From the NCBI GenBank assembly GCA_902629495.1, contig CACORA010000004.1, positions 1 through 64,000 on the forward strand: a stretch of 64,000 nt of DNA, read 5' to 3'. Shown piece after piece: positions 1-10,053 of this stretch. Every line of letters begins with the position of its first letter. Within the stretch, counting starts at the first letter, position 1. The translations under genes and the position numbers were made by a program. The notes beneath the pieces are model-generated. The model searched no databases. It was given only the letters and a program-made list of their open reading frames with translations, and had not been told where the DNA came from. Source of the stretch: Planctomycetaceae bacterium (GTDB lineage Bacteria > Planctomycetota > Planctomycetia > Pirellulales > UBA1268).

Positions 1-322
1 ATATTTTGCACTGCGTAAGTTTCACTTCATCTTAAGAGCAGCAGCCGTGGTGTTGTTTCCAGGTGGTTTTGGGACACTCGATGAAATGTTCGAAGCGCTG
101 ACACTTCGACAAACTCATCGAATGCAACCTGTACCAATCATTTTGTTTGGTCGTGACTACTGGTCAAAGGTTATAGATTTCCAGTTTCTTGCAGATTCTG
201 GCGTCATATCCGAGGAGCATCTTGACCTCTTTTCGTATGCAGAAAGTCCAGACGATGCCTGGAAGCAGATCCTTCACTTCCATAAGAATATGGAAGAAGG
301 TGTCAGGAATGGGCAGGAATGA
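1..322 (+). CDS. LOG-family protein (TIGR00730-type Rossmann fold), 3' part
   Basis: The open frame enters from the left edge (reading from base 2) and ends at 322, so only the C-terminal ~106 residues are present. The motif PGGFGTLDE, preceded by the hydrophobic strand AAAVVLF, is the phosphate-binding PGGxGTxxE signature of the LOG family, once annotated as lysine decarboxylase. Characterised members cleave cytokinin riboside monophosphates or nucleoside monophosphates. The true substrate in this organism cannot be told. It converges with the phoR-like gene, whose stop lies 40 bases away. The 5' end and start codon are outside the window. Confidence 0.9.
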   Translation, partial: YFALRKFHFILRAAAVVLFPGGFGTLDEMFEALTLRQTHRMQPVPIILFGRDYWSKVIDFQFLADSGVISEEHLDLFSYAESPDDAWKQILHFHKNMEEGVRNGQE

Positions 323-362
323 AATACTGATATCACTTTCATGCGTTAGCCAGTATGAACAG

Positions 363-2177
363 TTAAGTTGCATGTATTGGTATCTGAAGCTTAAAGCAGG
401 TGCCAATTCCGGGTGTGCTGTCAACGCTGACTGAGCCACCATGTGCCTGGACGATGTGTTTCACGATTGAAAGACCTAGGCCGGTCCCACCGCTCGCTCG
501 GCTTCGACCTTTGTCAACTCGATAAAAACGCTCAAACAGTCGAGAGAGGTGTTGAGGTTCGATACCACACCCTTCGTCCTGAATGGTTATTTCAAGTATT
601 TCAGGAGCCTGAGGTTTTTTTATCGACTGAGCTGATACAGATATCGTCGCTCCATTATCGCAAGCCTTGATAGCGTTGTTCAATAGATTGATAAGTGCTT
701 GTTCGAGCAGTGGTGCGTTAATGTCTGCTTGAATCGCCTCATCGTAGTGCAATTCAAGATTAATATTTTGTTCCGTCAGTCCAGAAAGACAGTCCCGCTT
801 GGCATTATGAAGCACATCTCCAATGTCTGTTCGCTCCATGACAAGAGAGCCAGCGCCCTCGCGTTGCTCAATGCGAGAAAGTGCCAGAAGGTCTTCAATA
901 ATTGATTGCAGTCGATCAGCCTGACGACGAATGATTTCTAGAAACCGTTGGCGATCTTCTGCACTATCAACCTTTCGATTGAGAAGCGTTTCAATAAAGC
1001 CTTTGATGGATGCGATGGGTGTTTTTAGCTCATGAGAAACATTGGCAACAAATTCACGACGTACGTTTTCTAAATGCTTCAAATCGGTGATATCGCTAAG
1101 GACAATCACCGCACCACCCTTCCCAGAAATATCACGTAGTGCAGTACCCCGAACATGAATCGTACGCTCTGAAGGACCCGAGAGAATAATGTCATCTTCG
1201 AGAGGCTCACTACAATCGATGGCTTCAAGAGCAAATCGTCTGAGATCTGGATTACGAATCACACTTTGCATGGGATGACCAATATCGGCCTCCATGTTGA
1301 CGTCAAAAAGATCTGCAGCCGCTTTATTAATTCCTAAAAGCTTCTGTTGGGCATCGATCGCGAGTACACCCTCAATCATGCTATCGAGGACAGCTTCTTG
1401 TTCCGTATCTTGTCGACCAATTGTGACGCTGCGAGCTTCTAGCTGTTGAAAGAGTGTGCGAAAGGCGAATGCGAGAGTTGAGAGTTCAGATACATCTGGA
1501 ATCGGAATTCTCGAATCAACATCACCGCCGGCTACCTTATTTGCGGCACTTGCCATTTGTTGTATGGGGCGTGCAATTTTTATTGCGAGGAGTGTTGCTA
1601 TAAGCATCACAAAGACAAAACAAATGAAATAAGACACAAGTGTTGCGGTCTGTGCTTTAGCCAATGCTTCATCAGGTTCCCGTGTCGTGATCGAGGCTTG
1701 TAAAATAGCCGTCGGTGCTTTTGTAGATTCGTGCAGTCGAGCTATGAAAATTGTTCGAATTCCCGTCTCGGAATCATAGTTGCTTCTGGGAGATGTCAAC
1801 TTTAAGCGGGCTTGTGTAGAAGAGAGATTGGTTAGCAAAGAAACTTGTGGAATATCTTGTGTGGGTTCAGTTTCCGTCTGCTGGTCTTGAGATGTGGCAA
1901 TAAGTGTTCCATTCGCATTAAAGAGACTGAATTGCACACCAGATACCCGCTGAATTTGTTTTGCAGCAGTAACAAATTTTGAGGAGTCCGTGGGCATGAA
2001 ATCAGCGGGGAGCATTCTTTCCAGGGCATCAATGGCATTCTGCAATTGATGCACGGATTGGTTATTCGCGAGGTGGGCCATTTGTATGGATGTAATCCAA
2101 AAGCAACTGAGCATCACGGCTACGGTAAATCCACCGAAGGTGGCAAGCAGGCGCCATACAAAACGTGTGCGGGGCAT
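363..2177 (-). CDS. PhoR-like membrane sensor histidine kinase
   Basis: A 604-residue sensor kinase. It has an N-terminal transmembrane helix (about residues 10-32), a periplasmic sensor region, a second helix (about 180-205) followed by a HAMP linker, and a PAS-like domain (about 260-360). The HisKA dimerisation domain has the H-box ANVSHELKTP, with the phosphorylated His at residue 382. The HATPase_c domain has N-box NLLNNAIKA and the G-boxes DEGCGIE and GGTGLGLSIVKH. The order TM-HAMP-PAS-HisKA-HATPase is that of PhoR. The gene begins 23 bases after the PhoB-like regulator, so the two are almost certainly co-transcribed. Phosphate sensing is inferred from architecture only; no pst genes are in the window. 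Confidence 0.93.
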   Translation of the reverse strand: MPRTRFVWRLLATFGGFTVAVMLSCFWITSIQMAHLANNQSVHQLQNAIDALERMLPADFMPTDSSKFVTAAKQIQRVSGVQFSLFNANGTLIATSQDQQTETEPTQDIPQVSLLTNLSSTQARLKLTSPRSNYDSETGIRTIFIARLHESTKAPTAILQASITTREPDEALAKAQTATLVSYFICFVFVMLIATLLAIKIARPIQQMASAANKVAGGDVDSRIPIPDVSELSTLAFAFRTLFQQLEARSVTIGRQDTEQEAVLDSMIEGVLAIDAQQKLLGINKAAADLFDVNMEADIGHPMQSVIRNPDLRRFALEAIDCSEPLEDDIILSGPSERTIHVRGTALRDISGKGGAVIVLSDITDLKHLENVRREFVANVSHELKTPIASIKGFIETLLNRKVDSAEDRQRFLEIIRRQADRLQSIIEDLLALSRIEQREGAGSLVMERTDIGDVLHNAKRDCLSGLTEQNINLELHYDEAIQADINAPLLEQALINLLNNAIKACDNGATISVSAQSIKKPQAPEILEITIQDEGCGIEPQHLSRLFERFYRVDKGRSRASGGTGLGLSIVKHIVQAHGGSVSVDSTPGIGTCFKLQIPIHAT

Positions 2178-2200
2178 AGAAAAAGCCCAAGGTTTAAGGA

Positions 2201-2896
2201 CTACGTCCTAAAACGATATCCCACTCCACGAACTGTTTCAATGTGTGAGCCAAACGCTCCAAGCTTTTTGCGCAAGCCTACCACTTGAACATCCACTGAG
2301 CGCTCTGTAACGGGATAATCCTCTCCTTTGACAGCATCGACGATCTGGGTACGTGAGTAGGCCCAGCCAGGCCGTTTTGCAAGAAAATGCAACAGCGCAA
2401 ATTCAGTAAAAGTGAGGGTGACTACTTGTCCAGCCAGAGTGACCTCGTGACGCCCTGGATGAATAATCAGGTCTCCCACAGAGACCATGTCTCCCAGATC
2501 ATCTTGTTCAGCCAACTTTCTTCTCAGCACGGCCTTAATTCGGGCAAGAAGAACCTGTGGACTAAACGGCTTTGTTACGTAATCATCAGCACCACGCTCT
2601 AAACCCTCGATCATATCACGCTCTTCACTTCTCGCGGTGAGCATGATGATTGGAACACTAGAAGTTTCTGTATCGGACTTCAGTCTGCGGCAGACTTCAA
2701 GCCCATCGATCATTGGCAACATAAGATCAAGAACGATGAGGTCTGGGATGTTCTCACGAACTGAACGTAGGGCTTCGTCACCATTCATTGCGCAACGAAC
2801 GCGATAACCTTCTTCATGCAAATTGTACCGTATAAGCTCGAGAAGATCCTCTTCGTCATCGACCACAAGCACATCGTGGTTGTTCTTCAATTTCAT
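2201..2896 (-). CDS. PhoB/OmpR-type response regulator
   Basis: A 231-residue two-domain regulator. The receiver domain (about 1-125) carries the acidic pair DDEED, the phospho-acceptor Asp57 in VLDLMLP, the conserved Thr in MLTARSEE and the Lys in VTKPF. The C-terminal winged-helix DNA-binding domain (about 135-231) has the OmpR/PhoB pattern, including TFTEFALLHFLAKRPG and the RSVDVQVVGLRKKLG recognition region, ending in VRGVGYRF. It precedes the PhoR-like kinase on the same strand, the usual phoB-phoR order. The start ATG has no strong ribosome binding site. Assignment to phosphate control is by similarity; other OmpR-family roles are possible. Confidence 0.94.
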   Translation of the reverse strand: MKLKNNHDVLVVDDEEDLLELIRYNLHEEGYRVRCAMNGDEALRSVRENIPDLIVLDLMLPMIDGLEVCRRLKSDTETSSVPIIMLTARSEERDMIEGLERGADDYVTKPFSPQVLLARIKAVLRRKLAEQDDLGDMVSVGDLIIHPGRHEVTLAGQVVTLTFTEFALLHFLAKRPGWAYSRTQIVDAVKGEDYPVTERSVDVQVVGLRKKLGAFGSHIETVRGVGYRFRT

Positions 2897-3047
2897 GAAA
2901 ATGCAGCCATAAAAGGCATTCCTCTATCTCTTCTGAACCTGCGGCAAAATCAATCAGCTAGAGAGTCGATTTCAGAATTGTTTTCAAGGATAGTAGTATA
3001 AGGCAAGTTAGTTTTTTGTAAGGATCACTTGGAAACACCAGTATTCA

Positions 3048-6000
3048 TCAAGAAAGAAGAAGCTCAACATCTTCCGCAGTAAGATTTGCGATCATGCGGT
3101 CATCGGCTTGAACGATCGACTCAGCAAGTTCCCGCTTTTTTTCTTGTAAAGCAAGAATCTTTTCTTCAACAGTATCACGTGCGATTAGTCGATAGGCAAA
3201 AACCCTACGAGTTTGACCAATCCTATGAGCACGGTCTACGGCCTGCGCTTCAACGGCTGGGTTCCACCAAGGATCCAGAATATAAATGTAATCTGCCGCC
3301 GTCAGATTTAGGCCTTGCCCGCCAGCCTTGAGTGAAATCAAGAAAAGTCGGCAGTCGGGATCTTCTTGGAAGCGATGGACATGTGCCTGACGGTCAGTTG
3401 TCTTGCCATCGAGATACTCATATACCGTTGACTGTTTGTCGAGGTGATGACGAAGAATAGAAAGAAAGCTTGTAAATTGACTAAAGATGAGCACCTTGTG
3501 GCCCTCATCGAGTACTTCTCCAAGTTGCCCCAATAAGGTCTCGAGTTTTGCACCGGGTTCATCAATACGATCCTTGTCAATCAGCCCAGGATGGCAGGAG
3601 GTTTGCCGGAGACGCAAAAGTGCTTCAAGTACGGCAATACGCGAGCGACCAATACCCATTCGCCCAATGCGGCCGGTAAGTTCTTGACGATAATGCTCAC
3701 GAAGTTCGTCGTATACTTTTCTTTGTTTTTCACCGAGTTCGCAGAAGATGGTCTGTTCAGTTTTTTCAGGGAGATCAGACAACACCTGCGTTTTGGTTCG
3801 TCGAAGCAGGTAGGGATGAACGGCTTTTGCAATAATCTCTGAGCCATTTCCACGGCCACCAGCCAGAAACTTTTTCAGTCGTGTGGCACTTCCAAGTTGA
3901 CCAGGATTCAGGAATTCAAAAATACTCCAGAGTTCACCAATGTGATTTTCTACTGGAGTACCTGTCACGGCGAGCCTGTGACGAGCCTTGAGTAAGCGAC
4001 AGGCTTTTGCTGCCTGACTCGAGGCATTCTTAATGGACTGAGCTTCATCAAGGATAACGTAGTCAAATTCTTTGTCGCGATGCTGCATAATATCACGACG
4101 GAGTGTGCCATATGTGGTTAGCACAAGGTCATATGTTGTGAGTTTTGGGGCAAATTCAATTCTTGCGTTTCCTGTAAAATTTAACACTTTGAGATCAGGG
4201 GCAAATTTCTTCGCTTCTTCAATCCAATTAAAAATAAGACTTTTGGGAACGATCACTAATGTTGGTCGATGCGCAATACCAGAATCCTTGAGAAGGCCTT
4301 GCCGTCTCACAAGTAATGCAAGTACCTGAATGGTCTTCCCAAGACCCATATCATCAGCCAAACAGCCACCAAGCCCCATGCGTTCGAGGAAAGCCAGCCA
4401 CCCAAGTCCCTCGCGCTGATAATGACGCAGAGTTCCTTCAAAACCATCGGGTTCATCGGCGGCATCAGGCCGCTCGCCATCCGCCAATTCTTCACGAATG
4501 CGATCAAAGGCCTCATCAATATGTGCAGTTGGCTGTCCCGCAAGAAGAGCGTCAAGAAGTGCCACTTGCATGCGGCTGTATCGCAGCGCACCGTTATTTT
4601 TTTGAGCAAGAACAGCCATCGGTTCAAACTGAGAGGCAAAGTCATCCGGAAGGATTCCGACGCTTCCGTCAGACAACTGGACAGAACGTTCTCCACGAGC
4701 CAATGCTGAAAGAAGTTCAGGCATATCTGCTGAGATGCCACCAAAGTCAACAGTGCCAGCCAATTCAAACCAATCAATGCCGCTGGTGACATTCCACGCG
4801 ACACTACCAGCAGGACGGTATTGACGGCCGGCAACCTCAACGGCCCATCCAGCGGCAGCAAGTTGAGGGACTGCCGCGTCTAAGCGACCACGTGGTATCT
4901 CAACATGATGTAGTGGTTTCACGTCGCGTTCACTCTGACGCACTGCCGTTGCACCATGATTTGGAAGTGTAGATAACGCATGACGCTCGGAGGCGTAATC
5001 TCGACGTACAAGAAGACGTCGAGCCGCATCAGCGGCACCACCAGCTGGATCATCAGCTGCTATCATCATTCCGCTATAGTCAAACCACACATTTCCTGCG
5101 AGTTGAATGCGGCTTGCATTACGTTTTCGTCCTCGTTTTGGTCGGCCTGTATCAACCTCTTCTTCTGCTACACTCGGGATATCACCCAGCACGAGTTTGG
5201 GGCGAGGAGCACCAGACTCGACGCGCCAGCCAGTCCAGCCAGGCAGGATAATCTTTGGAACATTTGCAAGGGAGGCAAGTTGTTCAATGAGTCCATCAAC
5301 TTGTGAGCCAGTGAGTTCTATTGGGCCACGGCGCTCGAATTGATCCATCCAGGCGGTTGGTGAGGTCTGACCAGCAGCTGATTTTCTAAGGCTGAGGCGT
5401 GCCAGTCGATCAGAAAATACAATGAGGCCAGATTTCAGTATCGCTCTGGGTTCGTTAAGGTTTTTCCGTTCACTACCACGAACCAGCATCCCTCGAAGCG
5501 TTGCTTTCGGCGGCAGTTTCTTGGGTGTCTTGTTGCTAGGCAGCGTGTCTTCTTTAAGGGCTGCCCCAAGACTGTTGTCGTCTTCAGGATCCAGAACAAT
5601 CGCAAATTCCCAAGCACTACCTCCATCCCACGCGAGAGGTTCAACAAGCTCAGGCTGTCGTCTTGGTTCTGGTTGCACAACAAGTCGTCCGGTCTCGCAC
5701 AGTCTACTGAGATGGGATGCCGCCGTGTCGGGGCTAATCATGATTCGTGTTATTGTGCGTTGTTCAAGTGATTTTGCCTCAGACGCGTCATTTATTGAGA
5801 CTGTGCCAACAAGCTGGGCTACGAGTGAATACTCCAGTTCGTCAAGTTGATTGAGCTCAACATTTCCAGGCCCAAGAATGATTGGTTTTGGTCGTCCAGT
5901 TGTCTGACCAGTTACATCAACCTGCATTCGAGAAGGGATAACAACAACCCCATGTGCATCCACTGAAGCTGTAATATCAAGAACAAAAACCAGTGCTCCG

Positions 6001-6560
6001 GTCACACGACGAGCATCAGCGAGAGCGAGGCCCATGGTGCGGACAGCTGGTTCCACAAGGCGTCGACGTTCCTCAAGTTCTGTTGCCCAAGAAGGTTGGC
6101 GACCACTTCCTCGTCTGGGATGAGTGCTCACTGTTCGTGTAGCTGACGATTGCGAAGCATCGCTTTTATTCACATCGTTTGAAGCATGCGAATCTGGTAC
6201 AGGATCATCCTGTTCATCCAAATCATCCGATGGAATTACGTCAAGGATAACAGGAGTATGGTCATGAATTGTGGATAGAAGTGATCTCCTATCAATTTCC
6301 ATGAGTGTGGCAGCTAATAAAGAGCATGGGCGTCCTGCCCGACCCGCTTGTGAAGTTGAATGACTTTCAAGGGTCATACCGCCACGTCGCCCAGCAGCCA
6401 ATTCGAGAAATACTTCTTGAGTGTCACCCGATGTTGACTTGAAAATTGCACGAACCTGTCCCACTCGTGGGCAGGACAGTCGTGTTGGTGTTAGGTCACG
6501 GGCTGCTTGAATGTCGGCGGGATCAAAATGGTCAGCGAGTCGTTTTTCGAAAGACGTCAT
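3048..6560 (-). CDS. SNF2-family DEAD/DEAH-box ATPase/helicase
   Basis: About 1170 residues. The C-terminal 470 form a complete SNF2 motor: motif I DDMGLGKTIQ (near residue 733), motif II DEAQ, motif III VTGTPVENHIGELWS, and the helicase-C lobe with GGQGLNLTAAD and motif VI VDRAHRIGQTRRV. The N-terminal ~650 residues show no domain I can name and include a charged low-complexity stretch (about 120-165). Bacterial SNF2 proteins translocate on double-stranded DNA and remodel protein-DNA complexes (RapA is the best known). The specific partner is unknown. A TTG codon lies two codons upstream of the chosen ATG at 6560. The gene stands alone between phoB and hemE. Confidence 0.93.
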   Translation of the reverse strand: MTSFEKRLADHFDPADIQAARDLTPTRLSCPRVGQVRAIFKSTSGDTQEVFLELAAGRRGGMTLESHSTSQAGRAGRPCSLLAATLMEIDRRSLLSTIHDHTPVILDVIPSDDLDEQDDPVPDSHASNDVNKSDASQSSATRTVSTHPRRGSGRQPSWATELEERRRLVEPAVRTMGLALADARRVTGALVFVLDITASVDAHGVVVIPSRMQVDVTGQTTGRPKPIILGPGNVELNQLDELEYSLVAQLVGTVSINDASEAKSLEQRTITRIMISPDTAASHLSRLCETGRLVVQPEPRRQPELVEPLAWDGGSAWEFAIVLDPEDDNSLGAALKEDTLPSNKTPKKLPPKATLRGMLVRGSERKNLNEPRAILKSGLIVFSDRLARLSLRKSAAGQTSPTAWMDQFERRGPIELTGSQVDGLIEQLASLANVPKIILPGWTGWRVESGAPRPKLVLGDIPSVAEEEVDTGRPKRGRKRNASRIQLAGNVWFDYSGMMIAADDPAGGAADAARRLLVRRDYASERHALSTLPNHGATAVRQSERDVKPLHHVEIPRGRLDAAVPQLAAAGWAVEVAGRQYRPAGSVAWNVTSGIDWFELAGTVDFGGISADMPELLSALARGERSVQLSDGSVGILPDDFASQFEPMAVLAQKNNGALRYSRMQVALLDALLAGQPTAHIDEAFDRIREELADGERPDAADEPDGFEGTLRHYQREGLGWLAFLERMGLGGCLADDMGLGKTIQVLALLVRRQGLLKDSGIAHRPTLVIVPKSLIFNWIEEAKKFAPDLKVLNFTGNARIEFAPKLTTYDLVLTTYGTLRRDIMQHRDKEFDYVILDEAQSIKNASSQAAKACRLLKARHRLAVTGTPVENHIGELWSIFEFLNPGQLGSATRLKKFLAGGRGNGSEIIAKAVHPYLLRRTKTQVLSDLPEKTEQTIFCELGEKQRKVYDELREHYRQELTGRIGRMGIGRSRIAVLEALLRLRQTSCHPGLIDKDRIDEPGAKLETLLGQLGEVLDEGHKVLIFSQFTSFLSILRHHLDKQSTVYEYLDGKTTDRQAHVHRFQEDPDCRLFLISLKAGGQGLNLTAADYIYILDPWWNPAVEAQAVDRAHRIGQTRRVFAYRLIARDTVEEKILALQEKKRELAESIVQADDRMIANLTAEDVELLLS

Positions 6561-6757
6561 GCGCAAAAAATAAAGAGAATGAATGTGGCGCGAAACGAAA
6601 TAGTGTATTCAACGGAGGTCTTTGAATCGACAGGCGCTCAGCAATCTCGTAAAAGACACGCAATCACTTTCTCAAAGTGAGATTTCTTTGAAATATGAAG
6701 GGTTTTCGCAAGTGGTGAGAAATGCGAAGGTGACATGTTGTAGCTGGGACAACGTCA

Positions 6758-7822
6758 TCAGAAACTTTTAACAGTTTCGATGAGCTCGAGCACATTTTCG
6801 ACAGGTGTCTGTGGTAATACTCCATGTCCTAAATTGAATATGTGGCCAGGGCGGTGTGCTGCTTGTTCAAGAATGGCAAGGGCACGTTTACGAATGGTAT
6901 CGCGATCGGAAAGTAAAAGAGATGGCTCAAGGTTGCCTTGAACCGCTCTGTCATTTCCAATCAGATCCCAGCCATCATCCAAATTGATTCTCCAGTCCAG
7001 ACCGATAACCGTACCCCCAGCCTCCTTGATCAGTGGCAAAAGGCAGGGGTTACCTGTTGCAAAATGAATGACAGGAGACTTTTTCATGACATCGCTCAAA
7101 GCCGTTCTGCTATGCGGTAATACATACCGCCGGTAGTCATCAGGCCCTAAACAACCAACCCAACTATCAAAGAGCTGTACGATTTGAGCACCAGCATCCA
7201 GTTGACTCATGAGGTACTTACTCACTGCTCTGGCCAATCTGTCCATTAGATCATGCCATGCTGATTCATAGTTGTACATGAATGTTTTAGTGAGCAACCA
7301 TGCTTTACTTGTGCCTCCTTCAATACAATATCCTGCAAGGGTGAAGGGAGCCCCAGCAAAACCAATGACTGGGATGGAATCAGAAAGTCCAGCGCGAGTA
7401 GCTTGAACGACATCCATTACAAAACCCATGGAGTCGATATCATGGAACTCTTTCAATCGATTGACGTCGGTGGGTTCTCGTATCGGATTGTGAATGACTG
7501 GGCCTTCACCAGCGGCGAACTCTAAATCCATGCCCATTGGTTCAAGGAGTGGCAACAAGTCACTAAAGATGATAGCGGCATCAACGCCAAGCCGGTCGAC
7601 GGTGGCAAGCATGACCTCTGCGGACAGGCGTGGATTTTTGCAAAGATCCAAAAAACTTACCTTTTCTCGAATAGAACGATACTCAGGAAGATAGCGGCCT
7701 GCCTGACGCATAAGCCAAACGGGTGTCCGTTCGACGGGCTCCATTTTGCAGGCTCGCATCATAAGCGATTGCTGGAATTTCTCATTATTCAGTTCAGAGG
7801 TAGAATTTGATTGCGTTGGCAT
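6758..7822 (-). CDS. hemE: Uroporphyrinogen decarboxylase
   Basis: A 354-residue protein of normal HemE length. It decarboxylates the four acetate side chains of uroporphyrinogen III to give coproporphyrinogen III in cytosolic haem synthesis. Diagnostic segments are the N-terminal RTPVWLMRQAGRYLPEYR, IIFSDLLPLLEPMGM, GFAGAPFTLAGYCIEGG, the substrate-site VQLFDSWVG and the C-terminal FNLGHGVLPQTPVENV. It is divergent from the ccsA-hemA pair across a gap of 78 bases, so a shared control region for haem genes is likely. A GAGG sits almost against the ATG, which is unusually close for a Shine-Dalgarno sequence. Confidence 0.97.
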   Translation of the reverse strand: MPTQSNSTSELNNEKFQQSLMMRACKMEPVERTPVWLMRQAGRYLPEYRSIREKVSFLDLCKNPRLSAEVMLATVDRLGVDAAIIFSDLLPLLEPMGMDLEFAAGEGPVIHNPIREPTDVNRLKEFHDIDSMGFVMDVVQATRAGLSDSIPVIGFAGAPFTLAGYCIEGGTSKAWLLTKTFMYNYESAWHDLMDRLARAVSKYLMSQLDAGAQIVQLFDSWVGCLGPDDYRRYVLPHSRTALSDVMKKSPVIHFATGNPCLLPLIKEAGGTVIGLDWRINLDDGWDLIGNDRAVQGNLEPSLLLSDRDTIRKRALAILEQAAHRPGHIFNLGHGVLPQTPVENVLELIETVKSF

Positions 7823-7900
7823 TCCTCAAGTATACCCTCGTTTGTGTGAGAGAAATGCGGTTAGAATAAGGGTTTGCATTATGTCGGTGGAATAAGACTT

Positions 7901-8782
7901 ATGCTTGATTTCATTTCACGCATTTCAATTGTTTGTTTTGCGGCGAGTTATGCTGTTGCCTTCGCATGTGAAGTCTCACGGCTCCTTTTCCGGTCAGGGA
8001 TACGGGGGGCTGTTATGGTTGGATTTACCATAGCAGGCTTGATCGCACACACTGCATTTCTGGCGTGGAGAGCAACATCCGAATCGACAGTACCACTTTC
8101 AAGTCCTTTTGACTGGTACTTAATTGGAGCATGGCTCTTAGCTGCAAGTTCACTCGCACTTACCGTGACCAAGCCCCGATTACCAATTGGTCTCTTTATC
8201 ATGCCATTTGTGTTGTCAATGATCGGGATAGCTGCGCTCTCAAGCCGTGAGGCATTTCCTCAGAGTCTCGCAACACAGATTTGGGGTGTGATTCATGGAA
8301 GTTTTATTTTGGCAGCGAGTCTGGCTGTGGTTGTTGGGGCCATAACATCAGTTATGTGGCTCTTTCAGGCAGGTCGCCTTGCTCGTAAACAAGTGCCAAT
8401 GCGTGGGTTTCGAATGCCGAGTCTGGAGCGTCTTTCTCATATGTCTCTGTATGCCATGGAGTTTGCGGCCTGGACAGCTTTAGCAGGTTTTGTTTCAGGC
8501 ATTGTTCTTAACGTTCTGAATAAACAACAAGATCTTTCCGAAACAGTACCTTGGAACGATCCTGTTGTCTTACGAATGTCCATGTTGGTTTGTTGGCTCA
8601 CCATTGCTGCAATGACAGCAAGGATCATCAAAAGACGACCTGGCGGAGTCAGGTTAGTGGTTTGGTTTTCACTTGTGAGTTTTGCCATCTTGACTGGTTC
8701 AATACTCTGGGGGGTATTTGGTGAAACCCGTCATGGAGTGCAACCCTCCTCTTCACATAGTCAGAATGAGGTTGCACAATGA
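7901..8782 (+). CDS. CcsA/HemX-like cytochrome c assembly membrane protein
   Basis: About 293 residues with some eight predicted transmembrane helices. The pattern is that of the cytochrome c assembly/HemX family: paired helices, a conserved WGVIHGSFILAAS helix and a final helix ending near residue 280. Proteins of this type handle haem during System II cytochrome c maturation or affect HemA levels. The ATG at 7901 is preferred over a TTG 27 bases upstream because it has a GGTGGA element about 10 bases before it. Its stop overlaps the hemA start in ATGA, indicating translational coupling. HemX-hemA adjacency is widespread in bacteria. Confidence 0.85.
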   Translation: MLDFISRISIVCFAASYAVAFACEVSRLLFRSGIRGAVMVGFTIAGLIAHTAFLAWRATSESTVPLSSPFDWYLIGAWLLAASSLALTVTKPRLPIGLFIMPFVLSMIGIAALSSREAFPQSLATQIWGVIHGSFILAASLAVVVGAITSVMWLFQAGRLARKQVPMRGFRMPSLERLSHMSLYAMEFAAWTALAGFVSGIVLNVLNKQQDLSETVPWNDPVVLRMSMLVCWLTIAAMTARIIKRRPGGVRLVVWFSLVSFAILTGSILWGVFGETRHGVQPSSSHSQNEVAQ

Positions 8783-10053
8783 CCTTGGCGTTTGTTGGTG
8801 GAACCCATCGAACTGTACCGCTTCCGCTTCGGGAGAGGCTGGCTTTTTCAACAGATCAGGCAGCAGAGGCACTCTGTTGTTTTCGTGATCGCTTTCCAGG
8901 GAGGGAAGGTGTACTCCTCTCAACATGCAATCGGGTAGAACTCTACACGGCGGGAGAGAGTGATGTGTTACCCCTGCCCCGTGAACAACTTATTGGTTTT
9001 CTTGCAGAATCTCGTGGTATTGATGCAGAAGTTCTCTCACCAGTTTTATTCGGCGAGACAGATGAAGCTGTCGTACGACATCTTTTTAGTGTGGCCTCTG
9101 GGCTGGACAGCATGGTTCTTGGTGAACCACAAATTATGTCACAGGTGAAGCAGGCCTTAGCAATCGCACAAGACAGTCAAACCACTGGGCCACTGACAGG
9201 AGAAATGTTTCAGGCAGCTTTGAGAACTGCGAAACGCGTTGCCACAGAAACAGCGATTGGACGTGAACGGTTGTCAATTCCAAGCATTGCCGTTTCGGAT
9301 TTTGTTGCAGGTGTTTTTGAGCGTTTGGACGATAAAAAGGTACTGCTTTTAGGAGCAGGAAAAATGGCAAGGGAGACACTTCGCTATCTTCGAGATGCTG
9401 GAGCGAACGACGTCACCATCATTAACAGAACATCTGAAAGAGCAAGTACTCTGGCTTCGGAGTTGCAGGCACGACCAAGTACGTTTGATCGACTTGGCGA
9501 GGAGTTGGTAGCGGCAGATCTTATCGTGAGCACCACAAGTGCTACTGAGCCAATCATAACGAATGATTATTACCACAGTGTTGAAAAATCCCGTCATGGT
9601 CGGCCGCTGGTCATTCTTGATCTGGCGATTCCACGTGATATTGATCCAGATATAGGCAAGAGTCCTGATGTCTGGCTTTACTCAATCGATGATCTCGGAC
9701 GAACGTGTGAAGCGAATCGAAAAAGTCGTGAAAGAGAAATACCAACGGCATCAGCGATTATTGAAGAGGAATGTCGTCGTTTTATGGGAGAGTTGCACCA
9801 TCGCAATAATGGACCAGTCATTGCGAGATTGCAGGCGGGTTGGAATGAAAGCGGAGATGTAGAACTGGAGCGACTTTTTCGTCGTTTGCCAGATCTTGAT
9901 GTGTCAGATCGTGCTGAAATTCGAAAAGCCTTTCAACGATACGCTGCAAAAATGCTACACCTTCCACTTGCTTCACTGAGAAAAGAAAGCCATTCTGGTC
10001 CTCCGCATGGACTCATTGAGGCACTTAAGAGGCTTTTTGACCTCAAGGACTAA
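8779..10053 (+). CDS. hemA: Glutamyl-tRNA reductase
   Basis: A 424-residue protein that reduces glutamyl-tRNA(Glu) to glutamate-1-semialdehyde, the first committed step of C5-pathway tetrapyrrole synthesis. The catalytic cysteine is Cys50 in LSTCNRVELYT. GLDSMVLGEPQIMSQVKQA is the second family signature. An NADPH-binding fold carries VLLLGAGKMA, and a C-terminal dimerisation domain follows. GAGG lies eight bases before the ATG. The start overlaps the ccsA-like stop by four bases. The 3' end overlaps the stop of the convergent squalene-repeat gene by four bases. With hemE it forms a small haem locus. Confidence 0.97.
   Translation: MTLAFVGGTHRTVPLPLRERLAFSTDQAAEALCCFRDRFPGREGVLLSTCNRVELYTAGESDVLPLPREQLIGFLAESRGIDAEVLSPVLFGETDEAVVRHLFSVASGLDSMVLGEPQIMSQVKQALAIAQDSQTTGPLTGEMFQAALRTAKRVATETAIGRERLSIPSIAVSDFVAGVFERLDDKKVLLLGAGKMARETLRYLRDAGANDVTIINRTSERASTLASELQARPSTFDRLGEELVAADLIVSTTSATEPIITNDYYHSVEKSRHGRPLVILDLAIPRDIDPDIGKSPDVWLYSIDDLGRTCEANRKSREREIPTASAIIEEECRRFMGELHHRNNGPVIARLQAGWNESGDVELERLFRRLPDLDVSDRAEIRKAFQRYAAKMLHLPLASLRKESHSGPPHGLIEALKRLFDLKD

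Noticed and set aside
5100..5850. Long plus-strand frames opposite the SNF2 gene
   Set aside because: They are antisense frames within a well-supported helicase gene and have no recognisable domains.
6664..6680. Hairpin TCACTTT/AAAGTGA after hemE as terminator
   Set aside because: AT-rich 7-bp stem with a 3-base loop, no T-run after it on the minus strand and about 80 bases from the stop.
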